Source: Actinokineospora diospyrosa
GTDB taxonomy: Bacteria; Actinomycetota; Actinomycetes; Mycobacteriales; Pseudonocardiaceae
Assembly: GCF_024171925.1 (NCBI RefSeq)
Contig: NZ_JAMTCO010000009.1
Location: 62,001 to 126,000, forward strand
Direction of reading: 5' to 3'
DNA length: 64,000 bases
Made by a program: the position numbers and the translations under genes
The notes under the pieces: model-generated
What the model was told of the DNA's origin: nothing
The model's database searches: none
The model's input: the letters and a program-made list of their open reading frames with translations, nothing else
In this document: in pieces, positions 27,548 to 35,155 of the stretch
Layout: every line of letters starts with the position of its first letter
Position numbering within the stretch: position 1 is the first letter of the stretch

Positions 27548-28030
27548 ATGGCCGAGGTACTCGCTCTGGTGGTCTCGTCCGTCCACGCTTACGAGGGCCG
27601 CCCCCAGGACGGTCCCCGGCCGGACCCGGAACCGGTGTCGCGCCCCGAGGTCCGGGTCCGCGCCGGTCTGGGCCTGGTGGGTGACCGCTACTTCAACCGC
27701 CCCGCCCACCGCGCCGCCGCCGTCACCCTCTTCGCGGTGGAGTCCCTGGCCGACATCGGCGGCGACCCGCTGAACACCCGCCGCAACATCATCGTCCGGG
27801 GTATCGACGTGGACCTGCTGGCCCGCGAGAAGGCCGAGTTCACCCTGGACACCGGCGACGGCCCGATCCGCTTCCAGGCCCACACCGCCGCCACCCCGTG
27901 CCGCTGGATGGACACCGTGCTCGCCCCCGGCGCCTTCCGCGCTCTCCGGGGTAAAGGCGGCGCCCGGTGCACCCCCCTCACAGACGGCCTCTTGCGGGTA
28001 GGGCAGGCCACGTTCACGCGGCACACCTAG
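27548..28030 (+). CDS. MOSC-domain protein
   Basis: The 160-aa protein matches the MOSC domain (C-terminal domain of molybdenum cofactor sulfurase): GLGLVGDRYF, the TRRNIIVRGIDVDLL strand-turn, and TPCRWMDTV with the conserved Cys, then LRGKGGARC. Stand-alone MOSC proteins, such as YiiM and YuaD, act in molybdenum-dependent reduction of N-hydroxylated compounds or sulfur transfer. The gene is single and starts without a ribosome site. Confidence 0.9.
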   Translation: MAEVLALVVSSVHAYEGRPQDGPRPDPEPVSRPEVRVRAGLGLVGDRYFNRPAHRAAAVTLFAVESLADIGGDPLNTRRNIIVRGIDVDLLAREKAEFTLDTGDGPIRFQAHTAATPCRWMDTVLAPGAFRALRGKGGARCTPLTDGLLRVGQATFTRHT

Positions 28031-28074
28031 CCCGACCCCGGCAGGCCCGCCTGCTCCCGGCATGATTGACCGCC

Positions 28075-29028
28075 ATGGCCACCCTGCCCGACGCCCTTGA
28101 TGCCGAGGTCGCGCGGTATCCGACCAAACGCCTCGCGGACTCGGCGCAGCACCTCATCCACCGCTACCGCACCGGTGTGGACCCCTCGTCCTTGGTCCTC
28201 GACGCCGAGGTCACCGCCGCTGCCTACGCGGCCTACCGGATGCCTGCCACACATGCCGCCGTCACGGCGGCTCTCAGTGAGGTCGCCGACCTCAGGCCCG
28301 ACTACGAGCCGCGCACGATGGTCGACATCGGTGGAGGAACCGGCGCGGCGGTGTGGGCGGCGACCGGCGTGTGGCCCTCGCTCGGTGAGCTCACCGTGCT
28401 CGACCAGTCCACTCAGGCGATGGCCCTGGGCAGGCGCCTCGCCGAGCACGCCGATAACGCCGCCGTCCGACGCGTGCGGTGGCAGCGCGCCACCATCAAC
28501 GACCTCCAACTGCCGCCCGTCGACGTGGCCACCCTGTCCTATGTGCTCAGCGAGCTCACCGACCGTGCCCGTGCCGACACCGTCCGCGCCATGGCGACCG
28601 CCACCCTCGCCGTGGTCATCGAGCCCGGTACCCCTGCCGGGTACGAGCGCATCATGGCCGCGCGGGATGTCCTCTTGGCCGCGGGCATGCACATCGTCGC
28701 CCCGTGCCCGCACAGCGACGGGTGTCCTATCCCGCGTGGACAGGACTGGTGCCACTTCGCCGCCCGCCTCGGTCGCAGCCCCCTGCACCAGCGGCTCAAG
28801 ACGGCCACCCTGAACTTCGAGGACGAGAAGTTCTCTTACGTCGCCGCCACCCGCGAACCCTGGCCCAGTGCCCCAGGCCGGGTGTTGCGGCACCCCGTCA
28901 AGCGCAAGGGCTTGGTGTCCTTGAGGCTGTGTGGACCAGATGGGCTCAACGACACGATCGTCAGCAAGCGCGACCCCGCCGCCTATAGGGCCGCCCGGGA
29001 CACGTCTTGGGGCGACTCCTGGCCGTGA
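28075..29028 (+). CDS. Rsm22-like (METTL17 family) ribosomal methyltransferase-type protein
   Basis: A 317-aa protein with a SAM-binding core (RTMVDIGGGTGAAVWAA, then LTVLDQSTQAM) and the typical Rsm22 Cys cluster PCPHSDGCPIPRGQDWCHF, followed by FEDEKFSYVAATR. In mitochondria these proteins are small-subunit assembly factors and the Cys cluster binds iron-sulfur. The bacterial role is probably also in ribosome assembly. All four Cys positions are intact. The start is ATG 28075; an in-frame TTG at 28066 is less likely. Confidence 0.88.
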   Translation: MATLPDALDAEVARYPTKRLADSAQHLIHRYRTGVDPSSLVLDAEVTAAAYAAYRMPATHAAVTAALSEVADLRPDYEPRTMVDIGGGTGAAVWAATGVWPSLGELTVLDQSTQAMALGRRLAEHADNAAVRRVRWQRATINDLQLPPVDVATLSYVLSELTDRARADTVRAMATATLAVVIEPGTPAGYERIMAARDVLLAAGMHIVAPCPHSDGCPIPRGQDWCHFAARLGRSPLHQRLKTATLNFEDEKFSYVAATREPWPSAPGRVLRHPVKRKGLVSLRLCGPDGLNDTIVSKRDPAAYRAARDTSWGDSWP

Positions 29029-29088
29029 CGAAGTGTGCACCCCTCGTAACCTGAGCCCTGTTGGAGAAATTCGCACGTAAGTGGCGTC

Positions 29089-29367
29089 ATGCCCGTCCGG
29101 CGGGGGCGTCCCATCGGCATGCGGACGCCCAAGACGCCCCACGGCAGGCGGCTCGTGATACCCGGGCCCCGTTGTGACTCGACCGACCCGATGGCCGTGC
29201 TGACCCCGTTGCAGTTGCGGATCCTGCACCTGCGCGTGGTCGGTGGTCACACCGCCGAGCAGGTGGCCAAGAAGCTCGACATGTCGCCGACCGCGGTGCG
29301 CATCACCCAGCACCGCGCGTTGCAGCGGCTGCGCGACCAGCTCGGCGCCGACGCGGACACCACCTGA
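29089..29367 (+). CDS. Small sigma-70 region-4-like helix-turn-helix protein
   Basis: The C-terminal half, LTPLQLRILHLRVVGGHTAEQ followed by KLDMSPTAVRITQHRALQRL, is a sigma region 4 type helix-turn-helix (promoter -35 binding). No region 2 is present, so it cannot act as a complete sigma factor. The N-terminal 35 residues are basic and unassigned; ATG 29191 is an alternative start giving 58 aa. It may be an orphan DNA-binding adaptor or a truncated ECF factor. Confidence 0.6.
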   Translation: MPVRRGRPIGMRTPKTPHGRRLVIPGPRCDSTDPMAVLTPLQLRILHLRVVGGHTAEQVAKKLDMSPTAVRITQHRALQRLRDQLGADADTT

Positions 29368-29404
29368 CCGGGTGGATCTTGTTCCGCGCCACCGCGGTCG
29401 TCCC

Positions 29405-29410
29405 TAGCGT
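29405..29410 (+). promoter_or_regulatory. -10 hexamer of a leaderless-type promoter (SnoaL gene)
   Basis: TAGCGT ends 6 nt before the ATG at 29417, with no ribosome site between. Confidence 0.4.
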
Positions 29411-29416
29411 GACCGC

Positions 29417-29842
29417 ATGAACGCCTCGACCGTGCACCGCGCGCACTGGCAGACCATCGATGTCTACGACTGGGAAGCCATGCGCGCGCACTACCACCCC
29501 GACTACCTCTACACCGACGTCACCGGCACCCGGTACACCTCAACCGACCAGCCGGTCGAGGTGATGCGCACGCTGCACGCCGCCTTCCCCGACGTGGTGT
29601 TCGACTACCGCGACTTCCACCCCAGCGCCGACGGCACCACCTCCTTCGTCGAGGTCCGCTGCGTGGGCACCCACCTGGGCCCGCTCGGCCCGCTCGCCGC
29701 CACCGGCCGCCGGGTCGCCAGCTTCGCCTGCCACGTCGTCGAGGTCCGCGACGGGTTGATCGTCGCCGAGCGCGACTACTTCGACATGGCCGCCATCCAC
29801 CGCCAGATCACCGGGGATCTTGTTGTCGAACTCGACGACTGA
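29417..29842 (+). CDS. SnoaL-like polyketide cyclase-family protein
   Basis: A 141-aa cone-fold protein with the SnoaL pattern: WQTIDVYDWEAMRAHYHPDY, then a Phe/Tyr-rich strand (FPDVVFDYRDFHPSADG) and a closing RDYFDMAAIHRQITG. The His and Asp in HYHPDY and RDYFD match the positions of the catalytic pair in SnoaL-like enzymes, but no polyketide genes are near. It is the second of three NTF2-like proteins in the window and starts without a leader. Confidence 0.85.
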   Translation: MNASTVHRAHWQTIDVYDWEAMRAHYHPDYLYTDVTGTRYTSTDQPVEVMRTLHAAFPDVVFDYRDFHPSADGTTSFVEVRCVGTHLGPLGPLAATGRRVASFACHVVEVRDGLIVAERDYFDMAAIHRQITGDLVVELDD

Positions 29843-30156
29843 TCTGTCGGTGACCGACGAGTAGTTCGCGCAATTTGTTGGACCGGTCCCCGCCGTGTTC
29901 ACGGTTTATCTGACAAAACTGTGAAAATCTTCTTTCCCCGCTGTGGTCGCCGAGCCGCCCACCTGCACCCCTCGATTGCCCTGGTCCGGCCGGTTCAACC
30001 GGCCTTTGCGCCATTCGGAGCATCACTCGGTGCTATAGGTGAATGTGATGGCTGGAATGGCTCTTGTAATCAGGTCGTGATACCTGCATAGGTCGCGCTC
30101 CCTTACAGTTTCGCCTGGCTTCACCCGGAGTCGTCCCCACGAAATTGGAGGAATGA
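29843..30156. other. AT-rich upstream region of the M6 protease gene
   Basis: This 314-bp gap holds AT-rich patches (for example TTTATCTGACAAAACTGTG near 29905), which stand out in this genome. No gene is seen. A candidate promoter lies at 30064-30092. Confidence 0.5.
30064..30092 (+). promoter_or_regulatory. Candidate promoter of the M6 protease gene
   Basis: TTGTAA at 30064-30069 and CATAGG at 30087-30092 are separated by exactly 17 bp. The start codon at 30157 lies 64 bp downstream with a good ribosome site. Confidence 0.45.
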
Positions 30157-32556
30157 GTGCGCCGAAGATTGGTCGTCGCGATCGCCGCGGCGACGGTGGT
30201 CGGGACCGGGGCGGTGGTGGTCAACGGTGCCGCTGACGCAGCCCCCGTCGCACCCCAACAGGCTGCCCAGGCCGCCGCGGACCACGCCGACGAGGTGGTG
30301 TCCCCGCTCGAGGAGAAGCGCCGCGCGCTGCGCCAGGAGGGCTTGGCCAAGGTTCTCTCCGGTGAGGCGAGCGCCGAGAAGCGCGGTGCCAGCACCGTGG
30401 TCAAGGTCGGCACCGCCGCCTCGGCCAAGAACAAGAGCACCGGCAAGAAGGGCGTCGACCAGTACGTCGAGTTGGCGCGGGAGAAGACCGACAAGATCTT
30501 CGTGGTCCTCGCCGAGTTCGGTGACGAGCGGCACCCGGACTTCCCGGACAAGGACACCAACCCCAACGTCCCCGGCCCGGCCCGCTACGACGGCCCGCGG
30601 CACAACCAGATCGCCAAGCCCAACCGGGCCGTCGACAACAAGACGATCTGGCAGGCGGACTACTCGAAGAAGCACTTCGAGGACATGTACTTCGCGCAGG
30701 GCGCGAACACCGAGTCCCTGAAGACCTTCTACGAGAAGGCCTCCTCCGGCCGCTACTCGGTCGAGGGCCAGGTCACCGACTGGGTCAAGGTCAAGTACAA
30801 CGAGGCGCGGTACGGCCGTTCCGACGGCTACCCCTGCCCCGGCCGCATCTGCGGCAACTCCTGGTACCTGGTCTCCGACGCGCTGCAGCAGTGGGTCACC
30901 GACCGCAAGGCCGCCGGTGCCACCGACGCCTCGATCAAGGCCGACCTCGCGTCGTACGACACGTGGGACCGCTACGACTTCGACGGTGACGGCGACTTCA
31001 ACGAGCCCGACGGCTACCTGGACCACTTCCAGATCGTGCACGCCGGTGGTGACCAGTCCGACGCCGATCCCGCCCAGGGTGAGGACGCCATCTGGGCGCA
31101 CCGCTGGTACGCCTTCTCCAGCAACACCACCGGCCCGGTCAACAACAAGCTCGGCGGTGTGCAGATCGGCACCACCGGCCTGTGGGTCGGCGACTACACC
31201 ATGCAGCCCGAGAACGGCGGCCTCGGCGTGTTCGCGCACGAGTACGGCCACGACCTCGGTCTGCCGGACCACTACGACACCGTTGGCCCGGGCGGCGCCC
31301 AGGAGAACGGCATCAACTGGTGGTCGCTGATGGGCCAGAGCCGCGTGTCCAACACCAACGAGGCGATCGGCTTGCGGGCCAACGACCTCTCGGCGTGGGA
31401 CAAGCTGCAGCTGGGGTGGCTGGACTACGAGACCGTCGTCGCCGGTCAGGACAAGAAGATCGACCTCGGCCCCGGTGCGTACAACACCGACAAGGCCCAG
31501 GGCGTCGTCGTCGTCCTGCCCGACAAGCAGGTCTCGACCAGCTACGGCACGCCGTTCGCGGGCACGAAGATGTGGTGGAGCAGCAAGGGCGACAACCTGT
31601 CGAACTCGCTGACCCGGTCGGTGAACCTCACCGGCAAGACCTCCGCCGAGCTCAAGCTCAAGGCGCGCTACGACATCGAGGACTGCGACTGCGACTTCCT
31701 GTTCGTGGAGGCCTCGACCGACGGTGGCGCCAACTGGACCGCGCTCGACGGTGTGGCGAACGGCAAGCCGTTCACCCGCGACGCCGTGGGCACCCCGGCG
31801 ATCACCAACACCACGAACAACGCGTGGGTTGACGTCGCCGTGCCGCTGACCTCGCTGGCGGGCAAGGACGCCCAGATCCGACTGCGCTACCGCACCGACG
31901 GCGGCGTGGCCCTGGACGGCTTCTTCGCCGACGAGATCTCCGTCGTCGCCGACGGCGCGCCGCTGTTCACCGATGGTGCCGAGGCGGGCAACAACGGCTG
32001 GACCCCGGCCGGTTTCCGGATCACCACCGGTACCGAGACCGCGAACTACGACCACTTCTACGTGGCCAGCAACCGGACTTACACCGGGTACGACAAGTAC
32101 CTGCAGCCCGGCCCGTACGACTACGGCGACCCGAGCCGCCCGAACTGGGCGACCCGCTTCCCGTACCAGGACGGCCTGCTGGTGACCTACTGGGACACCT
32201 CCCAGCCGGACAACAACGCCTCCGTCCACCCGGGCGAGGGTCTGCTGTCGGTGGTCGACTCGCACCCGGAGCCCATCTACAACCTGCAGGGCCAGGCATG
32301 GCGGCCCCGCGTGGCGGGCTACGACGCTCCGTTCTCGCTGCAGAAGTCGGACTCGTTCACCCTCTACGCGGGTGGTCGGGCCAGCTACATCCGCGGGACC
32401 GAGGCCCAGCCGCTGTTCGACGACACCAAGTCCTACTTCAACGCCGCCCAGCCGACCGCGGGGGTCAAGCTGCCCGCCGCCGGTGTGAGCATCAAGGTGC
32501 TGAAGCAGGAGGGCACGTCGCTGCAGATCCGGGTCTTCCCGAGCAAGAAGAAGTAA
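30157..32556 (+). CDS. Secreted M6 (immune inhibitor A-like) metalloprotease
   Basis: The 799-aa protein has a signal peptide (RRRLVVAIAAATVVGTGAV), a pro-region, and the zinc-binding HEYGHDLGLPDHYDT at about residue 361, which marks the M6 family. A Ca-type DFDGDGDFNEPDGY segment precedes it, and the C-terminal half is a carbohydrate/beta-domain region. It would be exported and degrade extracellular proteins. The GTG at 30157 has GGAGG five bases upstream. A perfect 17-bp stem terminator follows the gene. Confidence 0.95.
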   Translation: MRRRLVVAIAAATVVGTGAVVVNGAADAAPVAPQQAAQAAADHADEVVSPLEEKRRALRQEGLAKVLSGEASAEKRGASTVVKVGTAASAKNKSTGKKGVDQYVELAREKTDKIFVVLAEFGDERHPDFPDKDTNPNVPGPARYDGPRHNQIAKPNRAVDNKTIWQADYSKKHFEDMYFAQGANTESLKTFYEKASSGRYSVEGQVTDWVKVKYNEARYGRSDGYPCPGRICGNSWYLVSDALQQWVTDRKAAGATDASIKADLASYDTWDRYDFDGDGDFNEPDGYLDHFQIVHAGGDQSDADPAQGEDAIWAHRWYAFSSNTTGPVNNKLGGVQIGTTGLWVGDYTMQPENGGLGVFAHEYGHDLGLPDHYDTVGPGGAQENGINWWSLMGQSRVSNTNEAIGLRANDLSAWDKLQLGWLDYETVVAGQDKKIDLGPGAYNTDKAQGVVVVLPDKQVSTSYGTPFAGTKMWWSSKGDNLSNSLTRSVNLTGKTSAELKLKARYDIEDCDCDFLFVEASTDGGANWTALDGVANGKPFTRDAVGTPAITNTTNNAWVDVAVPLTSLAGKDAQIRLRYRTDGGVALDGFFADEISVVADGAPLFTDGAEAGNNGWTPAGFRITTGTETANYDHFYVASNRTYTGYDKYLQPGPYDYGDPSRPNWATRFPYQDGLLVTYWDTSQPDNNASVHPGEGLLSVVDSHPEPIYNLQGQAWRPRVAGYDAPFSLQKSDSFTLYAGGRASYIRGTEAQPLFDDTKSYFNAAQPTAGVKLPAAGVSIKVLKQEGTSLQIRVFPSKKK

Positions 32557-32615
32557 CTGGTACCAAGCTCCTGGTAGCTGTGGCGGGGCATGCCATTGCG
32601 CCGCACGAGGAGTAA

Positions 32616-32653
32616 GAGGGCCGGTGGTGGGGTTGTCCCCACCACCGGCCCTC
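32616..32653. terminator. Strong hairpin terminator after the M6 protease gene
   Basis: GAGGGCCGGTGGTGGGG and its complement form a perfect 17-bp stem with a TTGT loop, 60 bp after the stop codon. Flanking bases extend the pairing. Confidence 0.85.
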
Positions 32654-32688
32654 GTGCTTACCGCATGGTTCGCCGCGCTCGGCGCTCT

Positions 32689-32694
32689 TAGCGT
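32689..32694 (+). promoter_or_regulatory. -10 hexamer of a leaderless-type promoter
   Basis: TAGCGT is followed by 7 nt and the ATG at 32702. It is the same hexamer as at 29405. Confidence 0.4.
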
Positions 32695-32701
32695 GATCAA
32701 C

Positions 32702-33343
32702 ATGACCCGTGCGCCCTGGGCGATCCCGGTAGCCGCCCTCATCACCCTGTTCCTGGCCTTCTCCCTGCCGCCCTACCTGACGTTCGACCCGGCGCAGTCC
32801 CGTGTGCCCGCCGGGTTCGACTTCCACTACCCGGCACTGCTCGTGCACATCACCTTCGGGGCCGTGGCGATGGTGGCAGGCTTCCTCCAGGTGTGGCCGT
32901 GGTTCAGGCAGCACTACCGGCACCTGCACGCACGGGTGGGCCGGATCTACGTCTTCGGGGGCGTGCTCCCGGCAGCCGCAGCTGGTCTGGTCGTGGGGGT
33001 GACCTCGCCGTTCGGGCCGATCGCACGGGTGAGCCACGTGCTGCTGGCCTCGTTGTGGCTGGTGTCGACCGTCATGGGGTACCGGCGGGCCCGGGCGAGG
33101 GACTTCGAGGCGCATCGGGTCTGGATGGTGCGCAGCTACGTGCTGACACTCTCGACCATCACCAACCGGGTCTGGGGTCCGGTTGTGGCTCTTGTGCTCA
33201 CACCGCAGCTCGACACGATGTTCGGGGGCAGCGAGGTAGCGCTAACGCAGGCGATCGCCGGGATCACCGCTTGGCTCGGGTGGACCATCCCGCTGGTGGC
33301 GGTTGAGTGGTTTGTCCGCCGGCGCCGCCGGGTCGCTCGCTAG
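32702..33343 (+). CDS. DUF2306-like membrane protein
   Basis: A 213-aa membrane protein with about six hydrophobic segments. The histidine-bearing stretches LVHITFGAVAMVAGFLQVWP, HYRHLHARVGRIYVFGG and ARDFEAHRVWMVRSYVL match the DUF2306 family, whose conserved His are thought to bind a heme or metal. Function is unknown. The start at 32702 is leaderless, 7 nt after TAGCGT. The stop codon TAG forms part of the next gene's -10 hexamer. Confidence 0.8.
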   Translation: MTRAPWAIPVAALITLFLAFSLPPYLTFDPAQSRVPAGFDFHYPALLVHITFGAVAMVAGFLQVWPWFRQHYRHLHARVGRIYVFGGVLPAAAAGLVVGVTSPFGPIARVSHVLLASLWLVSTVMGYRRARARDFEAHRVWMVRSYVLTLSTITNRVWGPVVALVLTPQLDTMFGGSEVALTQAIAGITAWLGWTIPLVAVEWFVRRRRRVAR

Positions 33344-33346
33344 CCT
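33341..33346 (+). promoter_or_regulatory. -10 hexamer overlapping a stop codon
   Basis: TAGCCT includes the TAG stop of the DUF2306-like gene and ends 7 nt before the GTG at 33354. Confidence 0.4.
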
Positions 33347-33353
33347 GGGAGCC

Positions 33354-34115
33354 GTGGGGAACAGCAGTCCGGTTCATATCAACGGCGCGGCGGGGCGGTG
33401 GGCGGTGTGGCCACCGGACCTGCCGAACGGCTCTTGGGAGCCTCGGGTGGGTATACCGCTCGGGATGGGCACCCTCGCCGGGGTGTTCGGCGGGGCTATC
33501 GGCGGACTGGGTGCCTGGACCCTGCTTGTACCGCTACCCGCGGTTGCCTTCGTCGCGGTGGTCCGGCGAGCCCGCCGCCGTCGCGGCGAGCGGATCGTGG
33601 TGTTCGACTCGACCCGCTTCGCCGAGCTGAGCCCCGAGTCGGTCGTCCTCGCCAACCGCTTGGTGATCTCCCTGGCCACCCTGTTCGCGAGCCGGACCGC
33701 GGGCGCGGGGTGGTTGCCCCCGGCGACCCTGACGACGGCGCACGAGGTCACCTGGGCCGCGCTCCAGACGCTGTGGGACACCGCCGACCTGCACGCGCTG
33801 CTCCGCGAATCGCGCGCCTACCCGGAGTTGAGCACCGAGGTCGAGGAGCGCACCGCGCAGCTGAGGGCGGTCGAGGCGGGTGTCGGCGCGGTCGCCGACC
33901 GGATGGACGAGGTGATCGCGGCCTTGGCGATCGCCGATCAGGAGATCGCGGCAGCCGAGGCGGCCCAGGCCCGCGCTGAGCACGTGGAGCACCTGCGCGA
34001 ACGCCTCTCCGGCAGCAAGGCCACCCCAGCGCCCCACCAGGTAGATCTAGACGCCATCACGGCCGCTGTTACCGCCGCCGCGGAGATCCTCACCAAAACC
34101 AGCTCAAGCATCTAG
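33354..34115 (+). CDS. Membrane-anchored coiled-coil protein, unknown
   Basis: The 253-aa product has one or two hydrophobic segments at residues 35-70 (GTLAGVFGGAIGGLGAWTLL and on), a basic stop (RRARRRRGER), and a long helical C-terminal part with predicted coiled coil (EVEERTAQLRAVEAGVGAVA; EAAQARAEHVEHLRERL). No known catalytic motif is seen. It may be an envelope scaffold. The GTG start is leaderless. Its stop codon lies in the CTAG of a hairpin repeat, shared with the stop of the converging sigma factor gene. Confidence 0.7.
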   Translation: MGNSSPVHINGAAGRWAVWPPDLPNGSWEPRVGIPLGMGTLAGVFGGAIGGLGAWTLLVPLPAVAFVAVVRRARRRRGERIVVFDSTRFAELSPESVVLANRLVISLATLFASRTAGAGWLPPATLTTAHEVTWAALQTLWDTADLHALLRESRAYPELSTEVEERTAQLRAVEAGVGAVADRMDEVIAALAIADQEIAAAEAAQARAEHVEHLRERLSGSKATPAPHQVDLDAITAAVTAAAEILTKTSSSI

Positions 34116-34144
34116 TGGCTCGACGTCTTGGGTCGCGCCACTAG
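34112..34144. repeat. CTAG-ended hairpin repeat, copy 2 (compact, double stop)
   Basis: Arms CTAGTGGCTCGAC and GTCGCGCCACTAG pair at 12 of 13 positions around a 7-nt loop. The left TAG (34113-34115) ends the rightward gene; the right CTA (34141-34143) is the TAG stop of the leftward sigma factor gene. It should also act as a bidirectional terminator. Confidence 0.8.
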
Positions 34145-34629
34145 GCCGCAAGTGAGGGTGCTGACTCGCGGAGAGCGCGCAGCGCGTAGTGCAGGCGGCT
34201 CTTAACGGTGCCCACCGGCACCCGCAAAGTCGCCGCGGCGCCCGCAGCCGTGCGGTCGGCGAAGTAGACCTCCACCACCGTCCGCCGGTGCGGCTCGGGC
34301 AGCGACTCCAGTGCCGCGTCCACCATGACCCGGTCGATGACCTCGTCGGTGCGGGCGGGCGCGCTGGTCATGTCGACCTCCGGCAGCTCCACCTCCGACG
34401 GCCGCGAGGCCCGGCCGCGGTGCTGGTCGATGGCGATGTTGTGCGCCACGCGCATCAGCCAGGCCCGCACGGAGCCGCGGTCCTCGGTGAGTTTGTCCTG
34501 GTGGCGCCAAGCCCGGATCCAGGTCTCCTGGACGACGTCCTCGGCGCGGAAGGGGCAACCGGTGACCCGGCGCGCGTAGCTCAGCAGTGCGGCGCGGTGG
34601 GTGGCGACGATGGTGTCGAAAGTGGTCAT
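34141..34629 (-). CDS. ECF RNA polymerase sigma factor
   Basis: The 162-aa protein has region 2 (ALLSYARRVTGCPFRAEDVVQ, TWIRAWRH, RAWLMRVAHNIAIDQHR) and region 4 (ALESLPEPHRRTVVEVYF, VPVGTVKSRLHYALRALRE), typical of the extracytoplasmic function class near SigL/SigK. The start ATG 34629 follows GGGAGAG. No anti-sigma factor gene follows; downstream is a hairpin repeat and a converging gene. How it is kept inactive is not visible here. Confidence 0.92.
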   Translation of the reverse strand: MTTFDTIVATHRAALLSYARRVTGCPFRAEDVVQETWIRAWRHQDKLTEDRGSVRAWLMRVAHNIAIDQHRGRASRPSEVELPEVDMTSAPARTDEVIDRVMVDAALESLPEPHRRTVVEVYFADRTAAGAAATLRVPVGTVKSRLHYALRALRESAPSLAA

Positions 34630-34764
34630 CTTGGCTCTCCCTGTGTCGCTGTCTCCCTCTGACACAAGGCTTCCGCTTCTTACCCCGCCGCTCTCTGGGC
34701 CAATCCCCCCAACCAGAGGGGATGTCCCGCCTCTTTGGGGAGGCCAACCACCCCCACCCCAGTG

Positions 34765-34774
34765 GGGATATCCC
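34765..34774. other. GGGATATCCC palindrome in a short intergenic gap
   Basis: A perfect 10-bp palindrome lies just after the stop of the leftward gene ending at 34780. A related GGGGATGTCCC stands at 34718-34728. Role unknown; the gap 34630-34779 also holds the sigma gene promoter. Confidence 0.3.
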
Positions 34775-34779
34775 TACCC

Positions 34780-35145
34780 CTACAACGCCGAGGCGTGCGC
34801 GGCGATGATCCGCCACCCCGTCTCGGCGTGGACCCAGGTTCGCGTGTAACGCATCCGGGCGAGCAGCGGCACGCCGCCGACCGTCCCCTCTAGCGTGCCG
34901 AGGAACCACGTGACCCCGGTGTGCTCGGTGGCGAACACCTGTACGTCCTCTTCGTCCACCCGGGTCAGCGCGTACACGCCCGCCGAGTGCGCGGCGAGGT
35001 CATCGGCCTTCGTGTAGACCGTTCCGTCCGGACCGGTGAACCGCAGCGCGTCGTCGAGGAGTTCGGCCAGGGCGGCGACATCCGAGGTGAGTTGGGCGGT
35101 CTGCAGGCGCCGCTCCGCGGCGAGGAGGCTGTCGTGGTGGGACAT
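34780..35145 (-). CDS. DUF4440/SnoaL-like protein
   Basis: A 121-aa NTF2-like protein: LLAAERRLQTAQLTSDVAALAEL opens the helix pair, LRFTGPDGTVYTKADDLAAHS continues, and the end TWVHAETGWRIIAAHAS is the standard DUF4440 close. Such stand-alone proteins often act as small ligand binders or isomerases. The start follows GGAGG by one base, a tight spacing. It lies between the sigma factor and mycP, and has no known partner. Confidence 0.85.
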   Translation of the reverse strand: MSHHDSLLAAERRLQTAQLTSDVAALAELLDDALRFTGPDGTVYTKADDLAAHSAGVYALTRVDEEDVQVFATEHTGVTWFLGTLEGTVGGVPLLARMRYTRTWVHAETGWRIIAAHASAL

Positions 35146-35155
35146 ACCTCCACTA

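Noticed and set aside
30121-32745. 870-codon minus-strand frame opposite the M6 protease
   Set aside because: A shadow of the protease gene, with no ribosome site and no recognisable domain.
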